A stretch of DNA of 64,000 nucleotides from Idiomarina seosinensis_A (GCF_044797955.1 NZ_CP085211.1:1550001-1614000), one strand, 5' to 3'; counted from the first letter of the stretch, positions 52,705 to 62,403 are shown. A program made the numbers and translations. Notes: generated from the sequence alone by a model not told the origin.

Positions 52705-55700
52705 TTAAAACTCCAGAGCAACCCACTGTTCGCCCAGCAGGTCCTGTAAGTGATGTATCAATTCGTCAGACGGTCTGACATACCATTGCGATCCAACGGT
52801 TAAGGTTGCATTCGCTTTATCGCCACGATAGTGAAGTATCAGTGGGCAGGTTCCTTCGGCGTATGGCTGCAGCTCCTGCTGAAGCTTTTCGGCTATGCCG
52901 TTTTGCAGCTGCTCACCGGTTAACGTAATCGAGATATGACGCAGAAAACCTTCACGCGCCTGCTCGATGCTCATCACCTCACGAGCCACCATTCTATTAC
53001 CACCAGAGAAGTTATCAAATCGTACCTCCCCTTTTGCCCACAAAATTCGATCTTTTTCGAGCAAATGCTGGTAATTGTCGTATTCGTTACTATAGAGCAT
53101 TACATCCATTCGTGCGCTTTTATCGTCCAGAGTGACCACTGCGAACCGCTGGCCCCGTTTGTTAACGATTACTCGCACGTCAATCACTAAACCGGCAATT
53201 GCCACCAGTTCATTTTTTCGGGTTTCGTTAATATCTGCCAGAAAACCGGCTACATAATGACGCAATTCCTGCCGGTAACGGTTAATTGGGTGGCCGGTTA
53301 AGTACAAGCCCAGCGTTTCCCGCTCTCCTTCCAGCCACACAGCTTCTGACCATGGACGCACCTGAACAAACTCATTCTCGATAGTGTCAGTGTCGGTGGT
53401 TAATACGCCAAACATGTCCTCCTGACCAATACTCTCCGCCTGTCGATGCTGCTCTGCCTGGCGCATTGCTTTTTCCAGCGATGCCATTAACGCTGCCCGG
53501 TGTGGTCCTAAAGCATCCAGTGCTCCGCCACGAATAAGCCGTTCCATTACCCGTTTATTCAGGCGTTTGAGATCGACTCGACAACAAAAATCAAATAAAT
53601 CAGTAAACTGCCCGCCTTCATTGCGCGCTTCGACGATGGTTTCGATCGGTGCTTCACCCACGCCTTTAATCGCACCGATGCCATAGACTACCCGGCCCTG
53701 TTCATCGACCGTAAACTTATAAATTCCTTTGTTAACATCCGGCGGCAGTAGTTGCAGACCCATGCGTTCACATTCGTCTGCCAGAGTCACAATTTTATCG
53801 GTATTATCCATATCGGCCGACATAACTGCGGCCATAAATTCGGCAGGATAATGAGTTTTCATCCACAAGGTTTGGTAGGAAACCAAAGCATAAGCCGCAG
53901 AGTGCGATTTGTTAAAACCATAGCCTGCAAATTTTTCCACCAGGTCAAAAATTTTCATGGCTAATTCAGGGTCGATGTTATTTTTAGCCGCCCCCTGCCG
54001 GAAAATGTCCCGTTGCTTGGCCATTTCTTCGGGCTTTTTCTTACCCATAGCGCGACGCAGCAAGTCCGCCGCTCCCAGCGAATAGCCGGCCATCACCTGA
54101 GCAACCTGCATAACCTGCTCCTGGTACAGGATAACGCCATAGGTCGGCTCCAGAATGGGTTTTAAACATTCATGTTGATATGTTGCATCCGGGTAAGACA
54201 CTTCTTCACGGCCGTGCTTACGGTCAATAAAGTTGTCCACCATGCCCGATTCCAATGGGCCCGGACGAAAAAGCGCAACTAAAGCAATAATGTCTTCAAA
54301 ACTATCCGGTAACAGACGCAGGATTAACTTTTTCATGCCAGCCGATTCCAGCTGAAAAACCGCCGTCGTCTCAGCGCGCTTTAATATTTTAAAACATTTA
54401 GCGTCATTCAGCGGAATCGCATTAATATCAATCAGCTCTTTGCCTTCCTGGCGATGACGGCGATTAACCATATCCAGTGCCCACTGGATAATAGTCAGCG
54501 TTCGTAACCCCAAAAAGTCAAACTTGACCAGGCCCGCCGACTCAACATCATTTTTATCGAATTGAGTGACCGGGTTTTTGCCCTCATCATCACAATAAAG
54601 CGCCGAAAAATCGGTGATTTTGGTTGGCGAGATAACTACCCCGCCAGCGTGTTTGCCGGCGTTGCGGGTAACACCCTCGAGAATGCGGGCAAATTTAATC
54701 AGTTCTTCGACTTCTTCGTCCTGATCAAAACGCTCCTGCAGCTCGGGTACCTGCTGAAACGCTTTTTTCAGCGTCATGCCCGGGTCGCCGGGTATCAGCT
54801 TGGAAATACTGTCAACAAAACCGTATGGGTGCCCCAGCACGCGCCCCACATCACGAATTGAGGCTTTAGCCGCCATGGTACCAAAGGTGATGATTTGCGA
54901 TACCGCATCCCGGCCATACAAATCCGCTACGTGATCAATGACCTCATCGCGACGATCCATACAAAAATCAACATCAAAATCCGGCATCGAAACCCGTTCC
55001 GGATTCAAAAAACGCTCGAAAAGCAGATCAAAAGCAAGTGGGTCGAGATCGGTAATTTTTAGCGCGTAAGCGACGAGTGAACCCGCGCCGGAGCCTCGTC
55101 CGGGTCCTACCGGAATATTGTTGTCTTTACTCCACTGAATAAACTCCATAACAATAAGGAAGTAACCGGGAAAGCCCATATTATTAATAACGCTAAGCTC
55201 AATTTGCAGTCGCTCATCATAGGCTTTGCGATGTTGCTGCCGTTGTTCCGGGTCAGGGAACAAGAATTCTAACCGCTGTTCCAGTCCTTGTTCCGATCTT
55301 TTAACCAAATACTGCTCTGTTGTGAGATCGCCAGTGGGAAACTTCGGTAGAAAATATTCACCCAGCCGCACGGTAACATTACAGCGTTTTGCGATTTCTA
55401 CCGTATTTTGTAATGCTTCGGGGATATCAGCAAAGAGCTCCTGCATTTCGGCAGCAGTGCGCAGATATTGTTGCGCCGAGTACTTTTTTGGCCGGCGTTT
55501 ATCACCCAGCTGATAGCCGTCATGGATCGCCACGCGAATTTCGTGGGCCTCAAAGTCTTCTTCATTAAGAAAAACCACTTCATTAGTGGCTACCACCGGC
55601 AACTGTTGTTCACCCGCCAGGGCAACGGCTTTATGCAGATAATCCTCTTCGTCGGCCCGGCCACTGCGAATCAACTCAAGGTAATAACGGTCAGGAAAAT

Positions 55701-56184
55701 AGTGCTGATAAAATTCAAGGCACTGGTGCAGCTGTTTTTCGTGTTGTTTTAATAAGGCACGACCGACATCACCCTCGCGGGCGCCAGATAACAGCAGAAT
55801 ACCTTCGTTATGCTCAGCCAGCCAATCCTTATCAATAACGGGTTTACCGCCAACATGACCGCGCAAGTAGGCTCTGGAGATTAACTGGATGAGTTGCTGA
55901 TAGCCGGCGTTATTTAAGGCAAGCGCCGTCAAACGAAAGGTTTCATCGACTGGATAATCAGCCCGCACCCATAAGTCAGCGCCGATCAGCGGTTTAAGGC
56001 CATGCTGGTGTGCCGCGCCATAATATTGCACCAGCCCACAAAAGTTCATTTGGTCGGTTACAGCTAATGCCGGCATACCATTAGCGGCAACCGCTTCACA
56101 AATAGGCGCGACCTTTGACAGACCGTCCACCATTGAAAAATCACTGTGGATGCGCAAGTGAACAAATTGAGTTTCGCTAGTCAT
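52705..56184 (-). CDS. dnaE: DNA polymerase III alpha subunit
   Basis: A 1159-residue replicative polymerase (E. coli 1160). The PHP domain begins FVHLRIHSDFSMVDGL. Catalytic aspartates are in MPDFDVDFCMDRRDEVI and VKFDFLGLRTL. The helix-hairpin-helix, OB-fold (VAIAGLVIDVRVIVNKRGQ) and C-terminal tau-binding regions are all present. The ATG at 56184 is chosen over the GTG three codons earlier; neither has a clear ribosome site. accA and tilS follow. rnhB and lpxB, often upstream of dnaE, are replaced here by ndh. Confidence 0.98.
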   Translation of the reverse strand: MTSETQFVHLRIHSDFSMVDGLSKVAPICEAVAANGMPALAVTDQMNFCGLVQYYGAAHQHGLKPLIGADLWVRADYPVDETFRLTALALNNAGYQQLIQLISRAYLRGHVGGKPVIDKDWLAEHNEGILLLSGAREGDVGRALLKQHEKQLHQCLEFYQHYFPDRYYLELIRSGRADEEDYLHKAVALAGEQQLPVVATNEVVFLNEEDFEAHEIRVAIHDGYQLGDKRRPKKYSAQQYLRTAAEMQELFADIPEALQNTVEIAKRCNVTVRLGEYFLPKFPTGDLTTEQYLVKRSEQGLEQRLEFLFPDPEQRQQHRKAYDERLQIELSVINNMGFPGYFLIVMEFIQWSKDNNIPVGPGRGSGAGSLVAYALKITDLDPLAFDLLFERFLNPERVSMPDFDVDFCMDRRDEVIDHVADLYGRDAVSQIITFGTMAAKASIRDVGRVLGHPYGFVDSISKLIPGDPGMTLKKAFQQVPELQERFDQDEEVEELIKFARILEGVTRNAGKHAGGVVISPTKITDFSALYCDDEGKNPVTQFDKNDVESAGLVKFDFLGLRTLTIIQWALDMVNRRHRQEGKELIDINAIPLNDAKCFKILKRAETTAVFQLESAGMKKLILRLLPDSFEDIIALVALFRPGPLESGMVDNFIDRKHGREEVSYPDATYQHECLKPILEPTYGVILYQEQVMQVAQVMAGYSLGAADLLRRAMGKKKPEEMAKQRDIFRQGAAKNNIDPELAMKIFDLVEKFAGYGFNKSHSAAYALVSYQTLWMKTHYPAEFMAAVMSADMDNTDKIVTLADECERMGLQLLPPDVNKGIYKFTVDEQGRVVYGIGAIKGVGEAPIETIVEARNEGGQFTDLFDFCCRVDLKRLNKRVMERLIRGGALDALGPHRAALMASLEKAMRQAEQHRQAESIGQEDMFGVLTTDTDTIENEFVQVRPWSEAVWLEGERETLGLYLTGHPINRYRQELRHYVAGFLADINETRKNELVAIAGLVIDVRVIVNKRGQRFAVVTLDDKSARMDVMLYSNEYDNYQHLLEKDRILWAKGEVRFDNFSGGNRMVAREVMSIEQAREGFLRHISITLTGEQLQNGIAEKLQQELQPYAEGTCPLILHYRGDKANATLTVGSQWYVRPSDELIHHLQDLLGEQWVALEF

Positions 56185-56263
56185 GTGCAACACTGTTGTT
56201 GTTATCGTGGTTGCCCGTATTGTGCCTTAAGCCAGCGTTCAAGTATACGCTTGAGCGTTTTGC

Positions 56264-57556
56264 TTAATGCAGTTTTAAACGCGGCTTGACGGCATGATTG
56301 AGTTTATCAACAGCGATTACTAATAGCGTTTTCCACCAGCCAAACAGTGCTTGCTGATGCATCCGGTAAAGGCTGGCATAAGCATATTGCGCCAGCTTAC
56401 CCTCAACCGACAGTGAAAGACTTTTACTGCGCATCAATTTACCGACTGCGGTATAACGACTAAGGGAAATTAAGGAGCCCCGATCATTGTACTCAAACGC
56501 TTTAGCTTCTTTGCCTTTGTGCTGACGAATAAAGTTACGTTGCAATGCGTCGGCCATCTGATGAGCTGCCTGGGCTCTGGGCGGTACAAAATTTTCATCA
56601 TCAAGTGGACAGGCGGCACAGTCCCCTAGTGCGTATATCGATGAGTCAACCGTGGACTGTAAATACTCATTAACCAGTATTTGATGGTTTTTTCTGGTTT
56701 CCAGACCAAGCTCCGACAGAAATTCCGGCGCCCTGACTCCCGCAGCCCAGACAGTAAGATTAGCCGACAACTGAGTCTCATCTTTTAATACCAGGCCCTT
56801 GTCATTGGCTTTAACCACCGGGTTGTCGGTTATCACGGTAACTCCCAGCGACTCTAGTTTTTTGTGGACGCGCTCAGCCAGCGATTTTTGCAAACCAGGT
56901 AAAAGGCGCGGTGTAGCTTCTACAAGTGTGACGTTAAGGTGTTCCGGATCTAATTGATCCAGACCATAAACATTCAGCAATGACACGGAATGAACCAGCT
57001 CGGCGGCCAATTCAACACCGGTGGCGCCACCACCGGAAATAGTGATATCCAGGCTTTGTTCATCACCGTTTTTAATGGCTTGGTTAACGCGTAAAAATTC
57101 GTTTAATAATTCCTGGTGAAAATGGTCAGCCTGAGTAGTGGAGTCAAGGTAAAAGCAGTGTTCAGCAATACCCTCAATACCCAAATCATTAGTCACACTA
57201 CCAACGGCAATAACGAGCTTATCGTAAGATAGGTGACGCTCAGCTAAAATTTGCTCGCCATCGTCAGTTATTGGGGCAAGACACACCCGTTTATTTTCCC
57301 GATCGATGGAATCCAGCGTACCCAGCACAAATTCAAAGCCGCTACGGGCTCCCTGACCACGATAATCCAGTTCGGCTAAACTCGAATCAAGGGCTCCAGA
57401 CGCCACTTCGTGAAATAGCGGCTTCCAGACATGTGTGCTGTCCCTGTCGATCAATAATATTTCTGCTTTATCCGTTTTACCCAGGTTTTTACCCAGCTGG
57501 GAGGCGAGTTCCAGCCCGCCGGCGCCCCCTCCAACAATTACAATACGTTCGGTCAT
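56264..57556 (-). CDS. ndh: Type II NADH dehydrogenase
   Basis: A 430-residue FAD enzyme (E. coli 434) that passes electrons from NADH to quinone without pumping protons. The FAD loop IVIVGGGAGGLELA is at 4-17. The second dinucleotide fold is ISGGGATGVELAAELVH near 170. The FAD-contacting IYALGDCAACP is near 300, and C-terminal amphipathic helices probably bind the membrane. ATG 57556 has GGAG about five bases upstream; the longer open frame reads through the upstream terminator and is unlikely. dnaE follows after 79 bases. Confidence 0.95.
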   Translation of the reverse strand: MTERIVIVGGGAGGLELASQLGKNLGKTDKAEILLIDRDSTHVWKPLFHEVASGALDSSLAELDYRGQGARSGFEFVLGTLDSIDRENKRVCLAPITDDGEQILAERHLSYDKLVIAVGSVTNDLGIEGIAEHCFYLDSTTQADHFHQELLNEFLRVNQAIKNGDEQSLDITISGGGATGVELAAELVHSVSLLNVYGLDQLDPEHLNVTLVEATPRLLPGLQKSLAERVHKKLESLGVTVITDNPVVKANDKGLVLKDETQLSANLTVWAAGVRAPEFLSELGLETRKNHQILVNEYLQSTVDSSIYALGDCAACPLDDENFVPPRAQAAHQMADALQRNFIRQHKGKEAKAFEYNDRGSLISLSRYTAVGKLMRSKSLSLSVEGKLAQYAYASLYRMHQQALFGWWKTLLVIAVDKLNHAVKPRLKLH

Positions 57557-57581
57557 ACCGCTCCCTGTTTTCAATAGAAAC

Positions 57582-57617
57582 AAAAAAGCCACCGGCATTA
57601 TTAACGCCAGTGGCTTT
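57582..57617 (-). terminator. Intrinsic terminator of the M3 peptidase gene
   Basis: On the minus strand a 12-bp stem (AAAGCCACTGGC / GCCGGTGGCTTT, one G-T pair) with a nine-base loop runs into six T. It is 29 bases after the peptidase stop and 25 bases before the ndh start. Confidence 0.85.
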
Positions 57618-57646
57618 GGTAACGTGTCCGAATTGACAAATTAACC

Positions 57647-59836
57647 TTAGTTAATTGACGGATCCGTTAAACCCCGACGTTCTAACAGAGCTTCTACAGT
57701 TGGCTCTTGCCCACGCCAGTCGATATACTGCTGCATGGGATCTTTGCTGTTGCCTTGTGACAGAATCTCTTTGCGGAAAGCCTGTCCGTTTTCCAGCGTT
57801 AAACCGCCGTTATTGTTCATGTGTTTAAAGGCATCTGCAGCCAACACTTCGCTCCACATGTAAGCATAGTAGCCTGCTGAGTATCCGCCAGCGAAAACAT
57901 GGGCAAAATAGGTTGAGCGGTAACGCGGCGGTACAGCCACAACATTAACACCATTGCGCTCCAGAGCTTCTTTTTCGAAAGCCACTACATCATCTATTTC
58001 GGTACCTGCTTCAATGCTGTGGTATTCCAGGTCCAGTAAAGCGGCAGCAACATATTCGAGGGTGTCAAAGCCCTGGTTAAAGTTGCGTGCTGCCAGAACT
58101 TTTTCTAATAGCTCATCTGGAATCTGTTCACCGGTTTCATAATGCTTGGCAAAACTGGCAATAACTTTCTCGTTCAGCATCCAGTCTTCCTGGAAAGTCG
58201 ACGGGAATTCTACGTAGTCGCGCGACACTGAGGTGCCTGCCAGCGAAGGATACTCAACATCAGAGAACATACCGTGCAAGGCATGCCCCATCTCGTGAAA
58301 CATGGTCGAAACTTCGTCAAAGCTCAATAAGGTAGGCTCGCCGTCCGGAGCTTTGGTGATGTTCATGTTATTAAGAATCACCGGCTTTTGATCCATCAAT
58401 CCGGACTGTGAGCGGAAAGAGCTCATCCAGGCTCCGCCGCGCTTGCTGTCACGAGCAAAGTAGTCGGCATAGAATAAGCCCATGCTGCTGCCGTCAACAT
58501 CAAACACTTCGTACACTTTGACATCTTCCTGATAGACCGGGATGTCATTAATTTCTTTAAAGGTGATGCCAAACAATTCAGTCATCGCATAAAAGACACC
58601 ATCTTCCAGCACTCGGTTGAACTCGAAATACTTTTTCACTTCATCGGAATCTATAGCGTATTTCTCAGCACGAACTTTTTCTGCATAGTAAAACCAGTCC
58701 CAGGGCTGTAATTCGAAATCATTACCTTCGCTGTCGATAACCTGCTGAATAGCATCCGCTTCGCGCTCAACGTTCGAAACCACTGCCGGAACAAGGTCAC
58801 TTAACATTTTCTTAGCCGCGCCGGGGTTGCCGGCCATATTCGTCTCCAGAACGTAATCGCCCCAGCTGTCGTAACCTAAAAGCTTGGCTTTTTCCGCACG
58901 CAAACTGACCAGCTGCTTAACAAGTGGACGTTGATCAGTTGCAGTGTTACCGGTTCCCCGGTCCGCCGACGCTTTCCAGACGCGCTCGCGCAACTCGCGA
59001 TTCTCAAGTTCAGCTAAGATCGACTGGCGGGTGGTGTTGGTCAGTACAATCGCATACTGGCCTGACTTATCACGGCTTTCAGCTGCATTCGCCAGGCCTT
59101 TAATCCGGCTCTCGCTTAAGCCTGCTAGCTGTTCTTTGTCCTCGACAAAAATAACCGTTTCCTGGGTCAGCCCCATCAGGCCGCTGCGGAAGTCGTTGGT
59201 CAGGCTTGATAACTGCTCATTAACATCACGAATCTGAGCTTTTTCCTGATCCGACAGTAATGCTCCCGAACGCACAAAGTCTTTGTAATATTCTTCGATA
59301 AGACGTTGTTCTTCATTACCCAGTTCCAGCACTTCACGCTGCTCGTATAAGTCGCTGATGCGTTTAAATAGGTCCGGGTTCAGGCGAATATTATCCTGGT
59401 GAGCGGCCATCTTAGGCGCTAGCTCGGCCTGCAGTTCACGAATCTGATCATCCGAGTGCGATGAGGACAGGTTGTAAAAAACCGAGCTAACCCGATTTAG
59501 CAACTGCCCCGCTTTTTCCATTGCAACAATGGTGTTCTGAAAATTTGGGATGGCCGGGTTTTCGGCAATCTCGTTAACTTCCGCCATATGTTCCTGCATA
59601 CCTTTTTCGAAGGCCGGTTTAAAGTGTTTAAACTCGATGGCGTTAAAATCAGGAGCCTGGTATTGCAGGCTACTGGCCTGATAGAAGGGGTTTTGCGTCA
59701 TCGCATCCTGCTGCTGGGTCTGCTCAGTTGATGCCTGCCCTTCGGCCTGACTGGTTGAAGTTTGTTCGGTGTTGTCGCTACACGCACTCAGTGATACTGC
59801 GGCGCCGATCGCAACAGCAACTAATGTTTTACGCAT
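57647..59836 (-). CDS. M3 family zinc metallopeptidase lipoprotein (Dcp-like)
   Basis: A 729-residue thimet-type peptidase. The signal peptide ends in a lipobox (SLSAC, Cys19), followed by a Ser/Gln/Thr-rich linker to about 50, suggesting an outer- or inner-membrane lipoprotein in the periplasm. The zinc site is HEMGH (514-518), with the third ligand Glu543 in DYVEFPST. Overall form and C-terminal YMWSEVLAADAF match dipeptidyl carboxypeptidases and oligopeptidase A. It probably degrades short peptides outside the cytoplasm. An inverted repeat lies about 110 bases upstream. Confidence 0.93.
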   Translation of the reverse strand: MRKTLVAVAIGAAVSLSACSDNTEQTSTSQAEGQASTEQTQQQDAMTQNPFYQASSLQYQAPDFNAIEFKHFKPAFEKGMQEHMAEVNEIAENPAIPNFQNTIVAMEKAGQLLNRVSSVFYNLSSSHSDDQIRELQAELAPKMAAHQDNIRLNPDLFKRISDLYEQREVLELGNEEQRLIEEYYKDFVRSGALLSDQEKAQIRDVNEQLSSLTNDFRSGLMGLTQETVIFVEDKEQLAGLSESRIKGLANAAESRDKSGQYAIVLTNTTRQSILAELENRELRERVWKASADRGTGNTATDQRPLVKQLVSLRAEKAKLLGYDSWGDYVLETNMAGNPGAAKKMLSDLVPAVVSNVEREADAIQQVIDSEGNDFELQPWDWFYYAEKVRAEKYAIDSDEVKKYFEFNRVLEDGVFYAMTELFGITFKEINDIPVYQEDVKVYEVFDVDGSSMGLFYADYFARDSKRGGAWMSSFRSQSGLMDQKPVILNNMNITKAPDGEPTLLSFDEVSTMFHEMGHALHGMFSDVEYPSLAGTSVSRDYVEFPSTFQEDWMLNEKVIASFAKHYETGEQIPDELLEKVLAARNFNQGFDTLEYVAAALLDLEYHSIEAGTEIDDVVAFEKEALERNGVNVVAVPPRYRSTYFAHVFAGGYSAGYYAYMWSEVLAADAFKHMNNNGGLTLENGQAFRKEILSQGNSKDPMQQYIDWRGQEPTVEALLERRGLTDPSIN

Positions 59837-59945
59837 TGGTTTTTCTCCCGGTAACTGTAATTCTTATTAAGCGAAGTAAATTTTCGTACTGATACTCTAG
59901 ACTTGCTGCCGCTCAGGCTCAATAGCTAAACGGCAAAAATGCTTA

Positions 59946-59975
59946 AATTAACGGTAAACGAAGCGGCCGTTAATT
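59946..59975. repeat. 9-bp inverted repeat upstream of the M3 peptidase gene
   Basis: AATTAACGG and CCGTTAATT are perfect arms separated by 12 bases, so arm centres are 21 bases apart, about two helical turns. Placed 110-140 bases upstream of the start, it is a candidate operator; no T-run argues against a terminator. Confidence 0.55.
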
Positions 59976-60010
59976 AGAATAGGAAGGATAAAAAAATTTG
60001 CGGCAGAAAC

Positions 60011-60036
60011 AAAAAAACACGCCGAAGCGTGTTTTT
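60011..60036 (-). terminator. Terminator of the tRNA-Asp pair
   Basis: A 10-bp stem AAAAACACGC / GCGTGTTTTT closed by a four-base loop that reads TTCG on the transcribed strand, followed by a T-run. It starts six bases after the CCA end of the second tRNA. Confidence 0.92.
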
Positions 60037-60042
60037 CTTTAA

Positions 60043-60119
60043 TGGCGGAGCGGACGGGACTCGAACCCGCGACCTCCGGCGTGACAGGCCGGCATTCTAA
60101 CCAACTGAACTACCGCTCC
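60043..60119 (-). tRNA. tRNA-Asp (GTC)
   Basis: A 77-nt tRNA with acceptor stem GGAGCGG/CCGCTCC, anticodon loop CTGTCAC (anticodon GTC), T-arm GGGTTCGAGTCCC and encoded CCA. It is identical to the copy at 60169 and is second in the transcript. Confidence 0.98.
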
Positions 60120-60168
60120 ACATCAAAGATGTGGTGGTCCATAATCTATATTAAAGACCGTGGTTAAG

Positions 60169-60245
60169 TGGCGGAGCGGACGGGACTCGAACCCGCGACC
60201 TCCGGCGTGACAGGCCGGCATTCTAACCAACTGAACTACCGCTCC
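60169..60245 (-). tRNA. tRNA-Asp (GTC), promoter-proximal copy
   Basis: A 77-nt tRNA identical to the one at 60043, with anticodon GTC and encoded CCA. The two are separated by 49 bases of spacer and share one promoter and one terminator. Confidence 0.98.
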
Positions 60246-60287
60246 ACTTTAACCGACGTTTAGGACTCTGCCCTGAACGCGGCGTGA

Positions 60288-60316
60288 ATATTACGAGCGA
60301 GGGGCAAAACAGTCAA
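60288..60316 (-). promoter_or_regulatory. Sigma-70 promoter of the tRNA-Asp pair
   Basis: On the minus strand TTGACT (60316-60311) and TAATAT (60293-60288) are separated by exactly 17 bases. Each is close to consensus. The bases just after the -10 are GC-rich (TCACGCCGCG), the discriminator type associated with growth-rate and stringent control of stable RNA genes. Confidence 0.8.
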
Positions 60317-60383
60317 CCCTTTTTTTCATAATTTTTTAAACCTTATGACTGTTTGAACGATTAATAGGCATATCAGCGTTTTT

Positions 60384-61646
60384 TTAAACAGTTTCTTCAG
60401 TTTTTGTCGCTTTTTTGCGGCGCTTCCACCAAACAAAACCTATCGCTACCACAATTAACAGAATATTGACGGCAATAATGATAATCACATTGATCATCGC
60501 CTGGCGCTCTTCAGCCGCCTGCTGTTGTCTGGCTTGTTCTGCTTCTCTGGCCGCCTGTTCGCGGGCTTGTTGCGCAAGTTCTTCAGCAGTCGGCTCAGAA
60601 ATCGGCTCTACAGAAATAAAGGTTAAGTCGTCCAGCAACAATTTAATTTCCCGATCTTGCTGTGACGTTGCAAATATCTCAAGACTTACCCGGTGCTTGC
60701 CATAATCTAAATTCGCCAGCGGTATTTGATAGGGAAAGTTTTCTATCTGAGTTACCGAAAAACGCCGTTCTTCGCCGTTGGGATATTGCACTGAACCATT
60801 GATAGCAACGCTTTGCGGTTTCAGTAAGCTATCGTCGACCGTTATTTCAACAAGGTTATCACGCCCTCGCTCTTCGGCCAGTACAAAGTTGACCTGCACC
60901 GGCTGTGGTTCCACCATCACCATATCAGCTTCCTGACGGCGCTCATACAACGGCGTTGACAGTTCAAAAACCGGTAGATAGTTGCCGGATTCCAAATCCA
61001 GGTTAAAGCGACCGGTGAAGACTCCGTCTCCGGGCTTCTCGTCGTAGCCTTTGCCATCGTCCTGAAATTCAGCTACCCGGGTGGGAGTTGCGCCAAAGTT
61101 ATCATCGTCTGGGTCATTGGAAGAGACAAAAAGCACACTTAACTGCACCATTTCACCAAAACGCGAGGTATCGACCGGCTGGTCACCGTTATAAAGAACC
61201 CCTTCAACTTTTAGCTGTTCATTTTGAAAAACTTGGTCTGGCAGTGGATCAGCCTGAAAATAGATCTCCGATACAATCACCGCCTTATTTTTTTCATCGA
61301 CCCGCCCGGCCACTTGCCAGGGTCCGGGCTGCGGTTCTTTTATTTTAATCATGTCGAAACTGGGATCTGTATACCAGCTGACTTTTTCTACCGGGTAGTC
61401 AGTGTCGTACCATTTACTGCCATCGGGGCGAATAACAATCAGCGGGTCGCTGCCTTCTTCACGAAAGAAAAGCAGGGTGATTTCTTCGACATTGTTATCG
61501 ATCCGAAAACGCTGCCCTTTTATTGGCAGCGTATTATCCATGGGACTATCCAGTAGCTCCATGGCAGCTTGCTGCGGATTATCATTGTCTTGCTGCGCCT
61601 GGCCCATGCTACTGAACAGCAATAGACAAACAATTAAAAGGCGCAC
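60384..61646 (-). CDS. TIGR03503-type membrane-anchored periplasmic protein
   Basis: A 420-residue protein with a signal peptide (1-18, ending SMGQA), a beta-rich periplasmic part, a glutamine/alanine-rich coiled coil (about 355-385) and a C-terminal TM helix (about 387-408) followed by a lysine-rich tail. This architecture and its place next to dnaQ match a family named TIGR03503 in marine gammaproteobacteria. The segment DDGKGYDEKPGDGVFTG resembles a choice-of-anchor or calcium-loop repeat. GTG 61646 is preferred: it lies two bases after the dnaQ stop with GGAA before it. Function is unknown. Confidence 0.83.
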   Translation of the reverse strand: MRLLIVCLLLFSSMGQAQQDNDNPQQAAMELLDSPMDNTLPIKGQRFRIDNNVEEITLLFFREEGSDPLIVIRPDGSKWYDTDYPVEKVSWYTDPSFDMIKIKEPQPGPWQVAGRVDEKNKAVIVSEIYFQADPLPDQVFQNEQLKVEGVLYNGDQPVDTSRFGEMVQLSVLFVSSNDPDDDNFGATPTRVAEFQDDGKGYDEKPGDGVFTGRFNLDLESGNYLPVFELSTPLYERRQEADMVMVEPQPVQVNFVLAEERGRDNLVEITVDDSLLKPQSVAINGSVQYPNGEERRFSVTQIENFPYQIPLANLDYGKHRVSLEIFATSQQDREIKLLLDDLTFISVEPISEPTAEELAQQAREQAAREAEQARQQQAAEERQAMINVIIIIAVNILLIVVAIGFVWWKRRKKATKTEETV

Positions 61647-61648
61647 GG

Positions 61649-62350
61649 TTATTCCAGCCACAGGCACTTACCACCCTCTTGTTGAACCAGCTCTAAACGT
61701 TGTTGATGTTGTTCTAATTCATCGGCTGATGCAGTTAAAACCTTGAGCGCAGGACGGTTTTTTATTTCCTGATGCTGCACCTCCGAGGCCCCCTGCTGGC
61801 CACGCTGGCGATTATGCAGGTTCAGTGCTGTCTGCCCGCCGGTCATCATTAAATAGACATCAGCCAGAATCTCGGCATCCAGTAACGCTCCGTGTAATTG
61901 CCGGGAAGAATTATCCACTCCATAGGCCTTACACAGAGCATCCAGACTGTTGCGCTGACCAGGGCGCATATCGCGCGCCAGCTTCAGCGAGTCCAGCACA
62001 TCACAAAAGGTTTCGGTAGGCTGATAACCTGCCTGTAACCGGGCAAACTCTGCGTCCATATGACCGACATCAAAGGGAGCGTTATGGATCACCAGTTGTG
62101 CGCCCCGGATAAACTCGATAAGGTCATCCGCTACCTGGGCAAATACAGGTTTATCTTCAAGAAAATCATTGGTGATGCCATGCACAGCGATCGCTTCCTC
62201 TTCGACCACCCGCTGGGGATTAATGTAGACATGAAAATGATTGCCGGTAAGCTTGCGGTCAATTAATTCAACGCAACCGATTTCGATGATTCGGTGACCA
62301 TCGGCGGGATTGATACCGGTAGTTTCGGTATCCAAGACAATCTGACGCAT
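61649..62350 (-). CDS. dnaQ: DNA polymerase III epsilon subunit (proofreading exonuclease)
   Basis: A 233-residue 3'-5' exonuclease (E. coli 243). Exo I is DTETTG at 7-12, Exo II is VIHNAPFDVGHMD near 95, and Exo III is HGALLDAEILADVYL near 160. The C-terminal tail that binds DnaE is present but poorly conserved. ATG 62350 has AGGAA six bases upstream; the 16 extra codons of the open frame would run close to the rnhA start. It is divergent from rnhA, with 53 bases between the starts, the same arrangement as in E. coli. Confidence 0.97.
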   Translation of the reverse strand: MRQIVLDTETTGINPADGHRIIEIGCVELIDRKLTGNHFHVYINPQRVVEEEAIAVHGITNDFLEDKPVFAQVADDLIEFIRGAQLVIHNAPFDVGHMDAEFARLQAGYQPTETFCDVLDSLKLARDMRPGQRNSLDALCKAYGVDNSSRQLHGALLDAEILADVYLMMTGGQTALNLHNRQRGQQGASEVQHQEIKNRPALKVLTASADELEQHQQRLELVQQEGGKCLWLE

Positions 62351-62403
62351 GTAAACTTCCTGATATACTCTCAATTTTTCGTTCGCCAATAGTAGCAATA
62401 TTT

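Noticed and set aside
56237..56262. Hairpin between ndh and dnaE as a terminator
   Set aside because: Stem is imperfect and the T-run is on the wrong strand for ndh; left unassigned.
57557..57598. N-terminal extension of NDH-2
   Set aside because: The extra codons lie in the upstream terminator hairpin; ATG 57556 has a ribosome site and directly precedes the FAD loop.
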